Source of the DNA: Phycicoccus sp. CSK15P-2 | Lineage (GTDB): Bacteria > Actinomycetota > Actinomycetes > Actinomycetales > Dermatophilaceae | Reading direction: 5' to 3' | Assembly: GCF_016888005.1 (NCBI RefSeq) | Contig: NZ_JAFDVE010000021.1 | Coordinates: 19,203-83,202 of the forward strand | Length of the DNA: 64,000 bases | Shown here: positions 35,510 through 45,930 of the stretch, in pieces | Numbering within the stretch: the stretch's first letter is position 1 | Layout of the letters: each line of letters opens with the position of its first letter | Program-made: the position numbers and the translations under genes | The notes under the pieces: generated by a model | The model's database searches: none | Seen by the model: only the letters and a program-made list of their open reading frames with translations | Told to the model about the DNA's origin: nothing

Positions 35510-35796
35510 TCGCGCGGCGGGTGCCGCGGCTCGGTGAGCCTATCGTCGGCCAGCCCGGCGCCGGCCGGAGCATCGGACAGGCAACACCCGACGCGACGGG
35601 GACCGGGGGAGGTGTCGACCAGGATCGAGGCGGGACGGGACCGAGACCGCCCGTCGCGAGGGGGTTTATGCCTGTCGGAGCGGACGTTGCGGCCGGCGCC
35701 GGGAGGTCACAGGGTCGCCCGACGACCGCGACAGGTCCGGCACAGACCACCGGCCGACCGTGGTGTCAGCAGGTCCCCGACGACGAAGGAGCTCTC

Positions 35797-36372
35797 ATGG
35801 ACCGCAACACCAAGACCATGGCCATCGGCGGTGTCGGCATCGCCGCCGCCGTCGCCCTCGGCCTGACCGGCGCCGCGCTCGCCAACGCCGACGACACCTC
35901 CCGCACGGCCGCGTCCTCCTCGGCGAGCGCCGGCTCGGGCGCGCAGGCCAACGGCAGCGGCAGCACCGACACCCTCCCGGAGGGCGGTGAGCCCGGCGGG
36001 AGCGGCACGAGCGGTGGCCCGCAGGGCCAGGGCGGCGGCCCCGGGATGGACGGCGGCGGCACCCTGACCGCCGACGCCGCGAGCAAGGCGGTCGAGGCGG
36101 CCCAGGGCGAGCTCGACGGCGGTACCGTCACCGGCGTCCGCGCCATGTCCGACGGCACCTACGAGGTGACCGTCACGAACGACTCCGGCCGTGTCGACGT
36201 CCTCGTCAGCGCCGACTTCGAGGTCACCGGCACCGAGGAGCACGGCCAGGGCGGCCCCGGCGGGACGCGTGGCGGCGACGGCGGGCCCGGAGGGCAGCAG
36301 GGGCAGTCGAGCGACCCGAGCGACGCCAACGGCACGGGCAGCACGACGGGAGCGACGACCTCGACGGTCTGA
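35797..36372 (+). CDS. Secreted PepSY-domain-like protein
   Basis: A 191-residue exported protein. Its signal peptide (MDRNTKTMAIGGVGIAAAVA ... AALA) ends near residue 30. A low-complexity Ser/Gly linker follows, then a short domain TADAASKAVEAAQGELDGG / TYEVTVTNDSGRVDVLVSAD (about 88-150) that fits PepSY, a small fold thought to bind or inhibit peptidases. The C-terminus is Gly/Ser/Thr-rich. ATG 35797 follows GAAGGAG. The 287-nt region upstream, back to the tRNA, has divergent -10-like TATCGT/TAGGCT near 35537-35546 and nothing else that I can name. Confidence 0.7.
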   Translation: MDRNTKTMAIGGVGIAAAVALGLTGAALANADDTSRTAASSSASAGSGAQANGSGSTDTLPEGGEPGGSGTSGGPQGQGGGPGMDGGGTLTADAASKAVEAAQGELDGGTVTGVRAMSDGTYEVTVTNDSGRVDVLVSADFEVTGTEEHGQGGPGGTRGGDGGPGGQQGQSSDPSDANGTGSTTGATTSTV

Positions 36373-36579
36373 CCCGGACGCCCTCCCGTCCTCCACACCC
36401 GCACCGGGACCACGTGATTCGTGGGATTCCTGGTGCGGGTGCGGTGTGTGGTGCACAATGGCCGTGACAACCGGTTCGTCCACGACGGGCCCGTACAGCT
36501 GAAGCACCGGCAGCACGCACCGGTCTCGCACGCGCGACGGCGTTGGGGAAGACGTCCACCGCACGTGAAGGAGACCAGG

Positions 36580-37095
36580 ATGTCTGTCGCGATGCCGCGC
36601 ACCGCAACCAGGGGAGTGGTCTACGTCCACTCGACCCCCAAGGCGTTGTGCCCGCATGTGGTCTGGGCGATCGAGGGAGTCCTCGGCGCCCGCGTCAGCG
36701 TGCACTGGACCGACCAGCCCGCAGCCCCCGGCATGGTGCGCGCCGAGCTCAGCTGGGCCGGCGAGTCCGGCACGGGCGCCCTGCTCGCCAGCGCTCTGCG
36801 GGGCTGGGACCACCTGCGCTACGAGGTCACCGAGGAGCCGAGCCCCGGCTGCGACGGCTCGCGCTGGTCGCACACGCCCCGGCTCGGCATCCACCACACC
36901 TGGACCTCCGCCAACGGCGACGCGGTCGTCAACGAGGACCGCCTCCGCGAGGTCGTCGCGCTCGCCCAGGGCAGCCCGGACGCCATGGCCGAGATGCTCG
37001 AGGAGCTGCTCGGGGCCGAGTGGGACGAGGAGCTCGAGCCGTTCCGCTACGCCGGCGAGGGCGCGCCGGTGCGCTGGCTGCACAAGGTCGGCTGA
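36580..37095 (+). CDS. DUF3145 family protein
   Basis: A 171-residue cytosolic protein of an actinobacteria-specific family. Visible blocks are TRGVVYVHSTPKALCPHVVW, SVHWTDQPAAPGMVRAEL and SRWSHTPRLGIHHTWTSANG. Family members are conserved but have no assigned reaction. The start ATG 36580 follows GAAGGAG. The 207-nt upstream region holds a leader with no structure that I recognise. It converges on the YcxB-like gene. Confidence 0.85.
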   Translation: MSVAMPRTATRGVVYVHSTPKALCPHVVWAIEGVLGARVSVHWTDQPAAPGMVRAELSWAGESGTGALLASALRGWDHLRYEVTEEPSPGCDGSRWSHTPRLGIHHTWTSANGDAVVNEDRLREVVALAQGSPDAMAEMLEELLGAEWDEELEPFRYAGEGAPVRWLHKVG

Positions 37096-37155
37096 CCGAC
37101 AGAACGGCTCCGCGGGCGCAGGGTGGCCGCGGCACGAGGCGGGAGACCGGGCCGG

Positions 37156-37749
37156 CTACCGGAGCCGTTCCACGAAGCGGGTGCCCAGGGTGTCCCGCAG
37201 GAGGGCGAGCCCGTCAGCCCCGAGGAGCTCGATGGGGACCGCCCACGCCCGTTCTGCCCCGGCCTGGTCGAGGAGCAACACGCCGCGGACGTAGCGGGCC
37301 CGCGTGACGGTGGCGGGGTCGACGACGACCTCGTGAGACGGCAGGACGAACGTGAACCGCTCGGGGGTGTACTCCGCCGACACGAGCGTGCCCACCGAGC
37401 AGCGGAGCTCGACCTGCTGGCGCATATCGCGACGCAGCGTCCGCTTCGCGTGCCAGAGGTCGAAGCCCGTCAGGAGTGCAAAAACGCCGAGGAACGCCGT
37501 CGTGCCGCGGACCGTCCCCGCGAGGCCGTCGGTGCGTCCCAGGGCATGGAGGACGACCACGAGGGCGAGGAACACCGCGGCGACGAGCACGTGGTGCACC
37601 GTGAACCGCCGCCAGTACCCCGGCGCGCCCTCGATGTCCTCGACGAGGACGGACGACTCCCGGGCGATGACCTCACGGGTGCTCACGTACGACGCCGAGG
37701 CCCGCCGCTCCGCGACGCCGCCGACACCGTCGTTCGTCCCGTCCTGCAC
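37156..37749 (-). CDS. YcxB-like membrane protein
   Basis: A 197-residue protein with two central membrane helices (VHHVLVAAVFLALVVVLHAL and GTTAFLGVFALLTGFDLW, about residues 52-98). A C-terminal soluble part follows with the strand pattern SAEYTPERFTFVLPSHEVVV ... VLLLDQAGAERAWAVPIELL, which resembles the C-terminal domain of YcxB-family proteins, related to bacterial PH folds. Function unknown. GTG 37749 is chosen as the start of the conserved part; longer in-frame extension overlaps the fabF side of the intergenic region without conservation. Confidence 0.5.
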   Translation of the reverse strand: MQDGTNDGVGGVAERRASASYVSTREVIARESSVLVEDIEGAPGYWRRFTVHHVLVAAVFLALVVVLHALGRTDGLAGTVRGTTAFLGVFALLTGFDLWHAKRTLRRDMRQQVELRCSVGTLVSAEYTPERFTFVLPSHEVVVDPATVTRARYVRGVLLLDQAGAERAWAVPIELLGADGLALLRDTLGTRFVERLR

Positions 37750-37804
37750 GGCGACAGGGTAACGGCGGCCCGGGCCGCCCGTGCGGCTTCGGCCCGATGC
37801 GGGC

Positions 37805-39046
37805 TCAGACGCTCTTGATGACGAGGGCGACGTTGTGGCCGCCGAATCCGAACGAGTTGTTGAGCGCGGCGATGTCACCGTCGGGCAGCGAGCGGTGCTC
37901 GCCCCGGATGACGTCGAGGTCGATCTTCGGGTCGAGCTCGTCGATGTTGACCGCAGCGGGCGCCGTGCGGTGGTGCACCGACAGCACGGTGAGCAGTCCC
38001 TCGAGCGCGCCGGCCGCCCCGAGCAGGTGCCCGGTCATCGACTTCGTGGCGCTGACGCACATCCCGTCCGCGGCGGCGCCGAAGGCCCGCCGGATGGCGT
38101 TGGCCTCGGCAATGTCACCCACGGGGGTCGACGTGGCGTGTGCGTTGATGTGGCTGATGTCGGCGTCGGTGAGACCTGCCCGCTCGACCGCCTCCTGCAT
38201 CGCGCGGCTCGCCCCGGCACCCTCCGGCTCGGGCGCGGTGATGTGGTGGGCGTCGGCGGACATGCCGATCGAGGCGAACTCCGCGTAGATCCGCGCGCCA
38301 CGCGCGACGGCGTGCTCGTACTCCTCGAGCACCATGACCGCGGCGCCTTCACCCATGACGAAGCCGTCCCGGCCGGTGTCGTAGGGCCGGGACGCGGCCA
38401 TGGGGTCGTCGTTGCGGGTCGACAGGGCCTGCATCTGGGAGAACCCGGCGAAGCAGAGCGGGTGCATCGCCGCCTCCGTGCCTCCCGCCACGACGATGTC
38501 GGCCCGGCCGGCGCGGATCATCTCGAACCCGGTCCCCATCGACTCGGCGCCGGAGGCACAGGCGGAGACCGTCGTGTGCGCCCCGGCGCGCGCGCCGAGC
38601 AGCAGCGAGACGTTGCCCGAGGACGTGTTCGGCATGAGCATCGGGACCGCGAGCGGGAAGACCCGGCGCGGACCCTTCTCGCGCAGCGTGTCCCACTGGT
38701 CGAGGAGGGTCCACACACCGCCGATGCCGGTACCGATCGCCACGCCGAGGCGCAGCGGGTCGACCTCCGGCGAGCCGGCGTCCTCCATCGCGGACTGCGA
38801 GGCGATGACGGCGTACTGCGCGCTGGGGTCCATCCGGCGCAGCTGGACCTTGCTCAGCACCTCGGCCGGGTCCTGCGCGATCGAGGCGGCGAAGTGGACC
38901 GGCAGCTCGTACCTCTCGACCATCTCCGAGGGGAGCGGCTTGGCTCCGGACCGGCCGGCGAGGATGCCCTCCCACGTCTCGGCGATGGTGCCGCCGAGGG
39001 GCGTGGTGGCACCGAGTCCGGTGACGACGACGCGACGCTCGCTCAT
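37805..39046 (-). CDS. fabF: 3-oxoacyl-ACP synthase II (FabF)
   Basis: Elongating condensing enzyme of type II fatty-acid synthesis, 413 residues. The catalytic triad is complete: Cys163 in TVSACASGAES, His303 in NAHATSTPVGD and His340 in SMTGHLLGAAG. Adds malonyl-ACP-derived two-carbon units to acyl-ACP in the cytosol. Last gene of fabD-fabH-acpP-fabF; an RNA hairpin between acpP and fabF may lower its expression relative to acpP. Confidence 0.95.
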   Translation of the reverse strand: MSERRVVVTGLGATTPLGGTIAETWEGILAGRSGAKPLPSEMVERYELPVHFAASIAQDPAEVLSKVQLRRMDPSAQYAVIASQSAMEDAGSPEVDPLRLGVAIGTGIGGVWTLLDQWDTLREKGPRRVFPLAVPMLMPNTSSGNVSLLLGARAGAHTTVSACASGAESMGTGFEMIRAGRADIVVAGGTEAAMHPLCFAGFSQMQALSTRNDDPMAASRPYDTGRDGFVMGEGAAVMVLEEYEHAVARGARIYAEFASIGMSADAHHITAPEPEGAGASRAMQEAVERAGLTDADISHINAHATSTPVGDIAEANAIRRAFGAAADGMCVSATKSMTGHLLGAAGALEGLLTVLSVHHRTAPAAVNIDELDPKIDLDVIRGEHRSLPDGDIAALNNSFGFGGHNVALVIKSV

Positions 39047-39086
39047 GGTGCTGATGCTCCTTGTGGGTGCGGGGTGGAACGGCGCG

Positions 39087-39120
39087 GGCCCGGCCTCCGC
39101 GGTCGGCGTGAGGCCGGGCC
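39087..39120 (-). other. Stem-loop between acpP and fabF
   Basis: An 11-bp perfect stem (GGCCCGGCCTC and GAGGCCGGGCC) with a 12-nt loop in the 79-nt gap between acpP and fabF. It may act as a partial terminator or as a 3' end stabiliser for the abundant acpP transcript. Confidence 0.5.
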
Positions 39121-39125
39121 TGCGC

Positions 39126-39371
39126 TCAGCCCTGGTTGGACTGGATGTAGCTGACCGCGTCGCCGACCGTCGTGAGGTTCTTGACCTCGTCGTCGGGGAT
39201 GCGCACGCCGAACTTCTCCTCGGCGTTGACGACGATGGTCATCATCGACAGCGAGTCGATGTCGAGGTCGTCGGTGAAGGACTTCTCCATCTGCACGTCG
39301 GAGGGGTCCAGGCCCGTCTCCTCGTTGACGATCTCGGCCAGGCCGCTGAGGATCTCCTGCTGGTCTGCCAC
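39126..39371 (-). CDS. acpP: Acyl carrier protein
   Basis: An acidic 81-residue helical carrier. The phosphopantetheine attachment site is Ser40 in DLDIDSLSMM, and the surrounding helix II recognition region is normal. It carries growing acyl chains between FabD, FabH and FabF. Ribosome-binding sequence GAAGGAGAG precedes the ATG. The 65-nt gap from fabH is free of a strong hairpin. Confidence 0.96.
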   Translation of the reverse strand: MADQQEILSGLAEIVNEETGLDPSDVQMEKSFTDDLDIDSLSMMTIVVNAEEKFGVRIPDDEVKNLTTVGDAVSYIQSNQG

Positions 39372-39436
39372 TGCTCTCTCCTTCTGTGGGGGATGCGGTA
39401 CTTCTCGGCCCGGGTGACCCGTGGGCCCACGGGAGG

Positions 39437-40453
39437 TCAGGGGATGACGACGACCTGCGCGGCGTAGGACAGCCCGGCGCCGAAGCCGATCTGCAGTGCG
39501 AGGCCACCGCTCGGGATCTCACCGTGCCGGACCATCCGCTCCATGGCCAGCGGGATCGACGCCGCCGACGTGTTGCCCGTGTACGCGATGTCGCGGGCGA
39601 TGGGGAGGTCGGCCGGCAGCCCCAGCTGCTTGGCCATCGCGTCGACGATCCGCACGTTCGCCTGGTGCGGGATGAAGGCGTCGAGCTGGTCGACGGTGAC
39701 CCCGGCGGCGTCCATCGCCTTCCGGGCGACCGGCGCCATGCCCCAGACGGCCCAGCGGAAGACGGTCTGCCCGGCCATCCCGATGTGCGGCCAGCCGAGG
39801 TTCTTCTCGTGGACGTCGATCCAGCTCTCCGTCTGCGAGATGGCCTCCCACTGCGCTCCGTCGGAGCCCCAGACCGTCGGCCCGATGCCCGGCGACTCGG
39901 AGCGGCTGACGACCGCCGCGCCCGCGCCGTCGGCGAAGATGAACGCCGTGCCCCGGTCGTCCGGGCTGGTGAAGTCGGAGAGGCGCTCGACCCCGACGAC
40001 GAGCACGTGCTGTGCCGTGCCGGCGCGCACCATGTCGGTGGCCAGCGAGACCGCGTGGCAATACCCGGCACACGCGGCCGAGATGTCGAACGCCGCCGCC
40101 TTCGACCCCAGCCGCTCGGCGATCATCGGCGCTGCGGCAGGGGTCTGGTACGGCCAGCTGACCGTCGCGACGATCACGGCGTCCAGCTGCCCGGCCTCGA
40201 TCCCGGCCATGGCCAGCGCCGGCTCGGTGGCGAAGACGGACATGTCGACGACCGACTCGCCCTCGCCGGCGAAACGCCGCTCGATGATGCCGGAGCGCTC
40301 GCGGACCCACTCGTCCGAGGAGTCGATGCGCTCGACGATCTCCGAGTTCGGCACCACACGCTTCGGGCGGTAGCCGCCGATGCCGGTGATCGTGGCGTGG
40401 GAGACCGGGCTGGTGCGCAGCTCGCCGGCGAAGCCCTTGGGGGTGACGGTCAT
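39437..40453 (-). CDS. fabH: 3-oxoacyl-ACP synthase III (FabH)
   Basis: Initiating condensing enzyme, 338 residues, joining acyl-CoA primer to malonyl-ACP. The active Cys128 lies in ISAACAGYCHA, with the His in FIPHQANVRI and the Asn in IAYTGNTSAAS. In actinobacteria FabH often prefers branched primers, which sets iso/anteiso fatty acids; the sequence does not tell. ATG overlaps the fabD stop (ATGA). Confidence 0.95.
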   Translation of the reverse strand: MTVTPKGFAGELRTSPVSHATITGIGGYRPKRVVPNSEIVERIDSSDEWVRERSGIIERRFAGEGESVVDMSVFATEPALAMAGIEAGQLDAVIVATVSWPYQTPAAAPMIAERLGSKAAAFDISAACAGYCHAVSLATDMVRAGTAQHVLVVGVERLSDFTSPDDRGTAFIFADGAGAAVVSRSESPGIGPTVWGSDGAQWEAISQTESWIDVHEKNLGWPHIGMAGQTVFRWAVWGMAPVARKAMDAAGVTVDQLDAFIPHQANVRIVDAMAKQLGLPADLPIARDIAYTGNTSAASIPLAMERMVRHGEIPSGGLALQIGFGAGLSYAAQVVVIP

Positions 40454-41364
40454 GCGGAGTGCTCCTCGATCAGGGTGCGGGCGGCGTCGAGGTCGTCGGG
40501 GGTCCTGACCGCGAGGAGCTCGACGCCCTTGAGCGCTCGCTTGGCGAGCCCGACGAGGGTGCCGGCCGGCGGCACCTCGATGACGGCGGTGACGCCGAGG
40601 TCGGCGAACTGCTCCATGCAGAGGTCCCAGCGGACCGGGTTGGAGACCTGGGCGACGAGGCGGTCCAGGACCTCGCGGCCACCGGTGACGACCTCGCCGT
40701 CGCGGTTCGACACGAGCGGGACCCGTGCGTCGGCGGGGGAGAGGCCGGCCGCGGCCGCCTCGAGCGCCTCGACCGCCGGCTGCATGTAGGCCGTGTGGAA
40801 CGCGCCGGCGACCTTGAGGGGGATGACCCGGGCCTTGGCCGGCGGCTCCTCGGCCAGTCCGGCGAGGGTGTCCAGCGCGCCGGCCGCGACGACCTGGCCG
40901 GCGCCGTTGACGTTGGCGGGGGTGAGGTCGCGGGCCTCGATCGCGGCGAGGACCTCGTCCGGGTCGCCGCCGAGCACCGCGCTCATGCCGGTGGCTGTCA
41001 CCGCGCTGGCCTCGGCCATCCCGCGGCCGCGCATGGCGACGAGGCGCATCGCGTCCTCCTCGGGGAGGACGCCGGCCGCCGCGGCGGCGGTGACCTCACC
41101 GACCGAGTGGCCGGACAGGGCCCCGGCGCCGTCGACCCCGCCGAGGGCGCGCAGCGCGAGCAGCCCGGCCCCGACGAGCAGCGGCTGGGCCACGGCGGTG
41201 TCCTTGATCGTGTCCTCGTCGGAGGTGGTGCCGTGGGCGACGAGATCGACCTCGGCGGCCTCGGAGAGCGCGGTCAGGTGCTCACGGGCGCCGGGGGGCT
41301 CGAGCCACGGGGCGAGGAAGCCCGGGGTCTGCGAGCCCTGACCGGGGCAGACGATGACGATCAC
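40450..41364 (-). CDS. fabD: Malonyl-CoA:ACP transacylase (FabD)
   Basis: Transfers malonyl from CoA to ACP, 304 residues. It shows VCPGQGSQ near the N-terminus, the nucleophile Ser87 in SGHSVGEVTAA and the His in VAGAFHTAYM (about residue 195). GTG 41364 is the start. A CATGCT hexamer 6 nt upstream may be its -10, suggesting a leaderless message. First gene of the fab cluster, with the presumed regulator fasR 99 nt upstream in the same direction. Confidence 0.94.
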   Translation of the reverse strand: MIVIVCPGQGSQTPGFLAPWLEPPGAREHLTALSEAAEVDLVAHGTTSDEDTIKDTAVAQPLLVGAGLLALRALGGVDGAGALSGHSVGEVTAAAAAGVLPEEDAMRLVAMRGRGMAEASAVTATGMSAVLGGDPDEVLAAIEARDLTPANVNGAGQVVAAGALDTLAGLAEEPPAKARVIPLKVAGAFHTAYMQPAVEALEAAAAGLSPADARVPLVSNRDGEVVTGGREVLDRLVAQVSNPVRWDLCMEQFADLGVTAVIEVPPAGTLVGLAKRALKGVELLAVRTPDDLDAARTLIEEHSA

Positions 41365-41430
41365 GTGTCGAGCATGGCGTGCCGGGCGTGACCCTCTCCC
41401 GACGAAGAGGGACGAACCTGGCGGGCGCGA

Positions 41431-41450
41431 TTTGTAGGGATCCCACAGTT
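41431..41450 (-). promoter_or_regulatory. Candidate FasR operator before fabD
   Basis: The sequence TTTGTAGGGATCCCACAGTT contains a perfect GGGATCCC core with imperfect TGT/ACA flanks. It lies about 65-85 bp upstream of the fabD start, where a fatty-acid synthesis activator would bind. The exact FasR consensus is not something I can confirm here. Confidence 0.35.
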
Positions 41451-41463
41451 GCGGTGTGCGCGG

Positions 41464-42639
41464 TCATCGTGGTGTGGTCCGGGTCGCCGGGCCGAGGCGG
41501 TGGAAGGCGAGGGCGGTGCGCACGGTCTGCGCGTCGTGCGGGTCGGTGAGGTCGTAGCCCGTCGCCTTCTCGATGCTCGCGAGCCGGTAGCGCACCGTGT
41601 TGGCGTGCACGATGAGCGTCCGGGCCGTGCCCTCGACGCCGAGCCCGTCGTCGAGGTAGGCGGCCGCGGTGGCCAGCAGGGCGCCTCCGCTCGCCTCCTC
41701 GAGCGGCCGGACGATCCGCTGGGCGAGAGCGTGCCGTGCGGGCAGGTCGGCGAGCAGGGCACGTTCGGCGAGGAGGTCGTCGGCATGGACCGGACGGGGC
41801 GCGGCCGGCCAGGCGCGAGCGGCCGTGTGGCCCGAGATGGCCGCACGCGCGCTGCGCCCCGCGGCGAACAGGTGCGGCACCGTGGGGCCCACGACGAGTG
41901 GCCCGTCGCCGAGCTGTGGGTCGAGCGAGGTCGCGAGCGCCATCGGGTCGGCGACCCGGCCCCCGATGCAGACGACGCGCGGGCCGTGGATGGCGACGAG
42001 GAGCTCCAGGCCCGTGCGGCGCGCGGTGCGGTGCAGCTCGTCGACCACGGGACCGCTCGCGCCGCGTGGGGTGGAGCCGACGACGACCGCGACGTCCGTG
42101 ACGTCGCCCCAGCCGAGTCCGGCCGCCCGGGACTGCATCGACTCGTCGGCCTCACCCCGGATGACCGCGTCGACGACGAGGGACTCGAGCCGGGCGTCCC
42201 ACGCGCCGCGGGACTCGGCGGCCTCCGCGTAGACCTCGGCCGCCGCGAACGCCACCTCACGGCTGTAGCGCAGGACGGCCTCGCGGGCGAGGTCGGCCTC
42301 GCCTGGCGCGGCGAGCCCGGCGATCTCGCGCTCGACGACGCCGATGACCGTGCGCATGAGGTCGAGGGTCTGGGCGAGCGAGATGGACCGGGTCAGCTCA
42401 CGGGGCGCGGTGCCGAAGACGTCCGCGATGACCGCCGGGGTGCGTTGGTCGCCGCCGAACCAGTCGACGAAGCTCGTGATGCCGGCCTGGGCGACCAGCC
42501 CCACCCACGAACGGTTCTCCGCCGACAGCGCCCGGAACCACTCGTGGTCGGCCTCCATCTGTTTGACCGCGAGAGCTCCGAGGTCACCCGCGGCACGGGT
42601 CACCCGGGCGCGGGTGTCGGCGGAGGAGGCGGTGGTCAT
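41464..42639 (-). CDS. fasR: Fatty-acid synthesis regulator FasR (PucR/CdaR-type)
   Basis: A 391-residue regulator. The C-terminus has a PucR-type helix-turn-helix (AAAYLDDGLGVEGTARTL, then HANTVRYRLASIEKATG at about residues 345-378). The N-terminal ~270 residues are the sensory part, with KQMEADHEWFRALSAENRSW conserved in this family. In Streptomyces the equivalent gene directly before fabD activates the fab cluster. ATG 42639 is supported by TACACT 6 nt upstream; an ATG ten codons earlier has no promoter or ribosome-binding signal. Confidence 0.85.
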   Translation of the reverse strand: MTTASSADTRARVTRAAGDLGALAVKQMEADHEWFRALSAENRSWVGLVAQAGITSFVDWFGGDQRTPAVIADVFGTAPRELTRSISLAQTLDLMRTVIGVVEREIAGLAAPGEADLAREAVLRYSREVAFAAAEVYAEAAESRGAWDARLESLVVDAVIRGEADESMQSRAAGLGWGDVTDVAVVVGSTPRGASGPVVDELHRTARRTGLELLVAIHGPRVVCIGGRVADPMALATSLDPQLGDGPLVVGPTVPHLFAAGRSARAAISGHTAARAWPAAPRPVHADDLLAERALLADLPARHALAQRIVRPLEEASGGALLATAAAYLDDGLGVEGTARTLIVHANTVRYRLASIEKATGYDLTDPHDAQTVRTALAFHRLGPATRTTPR

Positions 42640-42645
42640 CCCCGC

Positions 42646-42651
42646 AGTGTA
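42646..42651 (-). promoter_or_regulatory. -10 element of a leaderless fasR promoter
   Basis: On the minus strand TACACT lies 6 nt before the fasR ATG 42639. No Shine-Dalgarno sequence is present and no clear -35 was found. Confidence 0.45.
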
Positions 42652-42677
42652 TTTGTGCGGCCCGGACAAGCGAGCGC

Positions 42678-44189
<1,512 letters not shown>

Positions 44190-44226
44190 TCACGTGGACG
44201 TGGGCCGCCGTTCGCCCGTCGCTCCC

Positions 44227-44232
44227 TAGCGT
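44227..44232 (+). promoter_or_regulatory. -10 element of a leaderless glpQ promoter
   Basis: TAGCGT lies 7 nt before ATG 44240, with no room for a ribosome-binding site. Confidence 0.45.
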
Positions 44233-44239
44233 CGAAGCC

Positions 44240-45367
44240 ATGATCCGACGCCTGACAGGAGTCGCCGTGACCATGCTCGCTCTCGGAGCCCTCGCCGTCC
44301 CGTCCGCAGCGACGGCGTCGGCCGGCCACCAGGACCCGCGCCACGCCGCGCAGCCCCTCGTCATCGCCCACCGCGGCGCGTCGGGCTACCGCCCCGAGCA
44401 CACCCTCGCCGCCTACGAGCTCGCCGTACGGATGGGGGCCGACGTCATCGAGCCCGACCTCGTCATGACCAAGGACGGGGTCCTCGTGGACCGCCACGAG
44501 CCGGAGATCAGCGGGACGACCGACGTCGCCTCGCACCCGGAGTTCGCGGACCGCCGCACCAGCAGGACGGTGGACGGCGAGGCGGTCACGGGCTGGTTCG
44601 TCGAGGACTTCACCCTCGGCGAGCTGCGGACGCTGCGCGCGGTCGAGCGGCTCCCCGACCTGCGCCCCGACAGTGCCGCGTACGACGGCGCGTACCCCGT
44701 GCCGACGTTCGAGGAGGTCCTGCGGCTGCGGGCTCGGCTCAGCCGCCAGTACCACCGGAGCATCGGGATCATCCCGGAGATCAAGCACTCCACGTACCTG
44801 CACGCCGCCGGTCTGGACCCCGAGCGGGCCCTCGTCCGGGCCGTGACCCGCGCCGGGCTCAACCACCGGGACGCCCCGCTGTGGACGCAGTCGTTCGAGT
44901 GGACCAACCTCGTGGCCCTGCGCGAGCGCCACCACTACCGTGCCCGCCTCGTGTTCCTCGCGAGCCGCACGGGTGGTCCGTACGACCTGGAGGCCGCCGG
45001 CGTGCCTCGGACCTACGAGGAGATGCTCTCGGCGCGCTCCCTGCGGCGGCTCGCCAGGACCGTGGACGCCATCGGTCCGGACAAGCGGCTCGTCATCCCG
45101 TGGGAGGCCGACGACAGCCTGGGGGGGCCGACCCGGCTCGTCACGGACGCACACGCCGCGGGGCTCGCGGTGACCCCCTGGACCTTCCGGGCGGAGAACA
45201 CCTTTCTCCCTGCCGACCACCGGGTCGGCGCCGACCCGGCAGCGCACGGTCGGATGGCCGACGAGGTGCTGGAGTACCTGCGCGCCGGGGTCGACGGCGT
45301 CTTCTGCGACCAGCCGGACGTCTGCGTCGCCGCCCGGGAGAGGCTGAGGGGTCGCGCGGCCGGGTGA
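44240..45367 (+). CDS. glpQ: Secreted glycerophosphodiester phosphodiesterase
   Basis: An exported 375-residue GDPD, hydrolysing glycerophosphodiesters to glycerol 3-phosphate and an alcohol outside the cell. The signal peptide (MIRRLTGVAVTMLALGALAV ... TASA) ends near residue 28. The catalytic His pair is visible in IAHRGASGYRPEHTLAAYEL and the metal ligands in IEPDLVMTKDGVLV / DRHEPEI. An insert of about 50 residues between the first and third motifs is the GlpQ long-form type. It diverges from argG. Confidence 0.9.
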   Translation: MIRRLTGVAVTMLALGALAVPSAATASAGHQDPRHAAQPLVIAHRGASGYRPEHTLAAYELAVRMGADVIEPDLVMTKDGVLVDRHEPEISGTTDVASHPEFADRRTSRTVDGEAVTGWFVEDFTLGELRTLRAVERLPDLRPDSAAYDGAYPVPTFEEVLRLRARLSRQYHRSIGIIPEIKHSTYLHAAGLDPERALVRAVTRAGLNHRDAPLWTQSFEWTNLVALRERHHYRARLVFLASRTGGPYDLEAAGVPRTYEEMLSARSLRRLARTVDAIGPDKRLVIPWEADDSLGGPTRLVTDAHAAGLAVTPWTFRAENTFLPADHRVGADPAAHGRMADEVLEYLRAGVDGVFCDQPDVCVAARERLRGRAAG

Positions 45368-45422
45368 GACGGGAGCGGACGACCGGCCTGCACGGGCGAC
45401 GCGCCGCCCTGAACAGCAGTTC

Positions 45423-45451
45423 TTGACCGGTTCCAGAAAAGCCGCAATGCT
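45423..45451 (+). promoter_or_regulatory. furA-katG promoter
   Basis: TTGACC (45423-45428), a 17-nt spacer and AATGCT (45446-45451) stand 8 nt before the furA ATG, so the mRNA has at most a couple of leader bases. No palindromic Fur/PerR box could be recognised with confidence in it. Confidence 0.5.
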
Positions 45452-45459
45452 GGGCGTCG

Positions 45460-45930
45460 ATGTCCTCGACGTACGACCGGATGCTCCGTGACGCCGCGCT
45501 GCGCGTCACGCGGCCGCGCCTGGCCGTTCTCGGTGCCGTGCACGAGCACCCGCACGCCGACACCGACGCCATCACCCGCGTCGTCCGCGCGGGTCTCGGG
45601 GCCGTCTCGCACCAGGCCGTCTACGACGTCCTGCGCGTGCTCACGGATGCCGGCCTCATCCGCCGTATCCAGCCCCCGGGCTCCGTCGCACGCTACGAGT
45701 CGCGTGTGGGCGACAACCACCACCACGTCGTCTGCCGCGGCTGCGGCACGATCGCCGACGTCGACTGCGCCGTCGGGGAGGCCCCGTGCCTCACCGCGTC
45801 CGACGACCACGGCTTCACCATCGACGAGGCCGAGGTCGTGTACTGGGGCACCTGCTCCTCGTGCGCCACCACAGGCGCGTCCGACCACGATCCGTACCAC
45901 CCGCATCGAACAGGAGATGGACCCACGTGA
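45460..45930 (+). CDS. furA: Fur-family peroxide regulator FurA
   Basis: A 156-residue Fur-type regulator directly before katG, as in mycobacteria and Streptomyces. The DNA-binding part ([20 protein letters not shown], then [19 protein letters not shown]) is followed by [10 protein letters not shown] and CSSCA zinc sites. It normally represses its own operon and is released by peroxide oxidation. Its stop overlaps the katG GTG. A C-terminal tail DPYHPHRTG is extra. Confidence 0.92.
   Translation: MSSTYDRMLRDAALRVTRPRLAVLGAVHEHPHADTDAITRVVRAGLGAVSHQAVYDVLRVLTDAGLIRRIQPPGSVARYESRVGDNHHHVVCRGCGTIADVDCAVGEAPCLTASDDHGFTIDEAEVVYWGTCSSCATTGASDHDPYHPHRTGDGPT

Noticed and set aside
37102..37170. Inverted repeat GAACGGCTCCG / CGGAGCCGTTC between DUF3145 and the YcxB-like gene
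   Set aside because: 47-nt loop and the right arm lies in coding sequence; probably chance, weak as a terminator.
45460..45930. FurA as iron regulator Fur
   Set aside because: Position directly before katG with a 4-nt overlap fits the peroxide regulator FurA/CatC instead.
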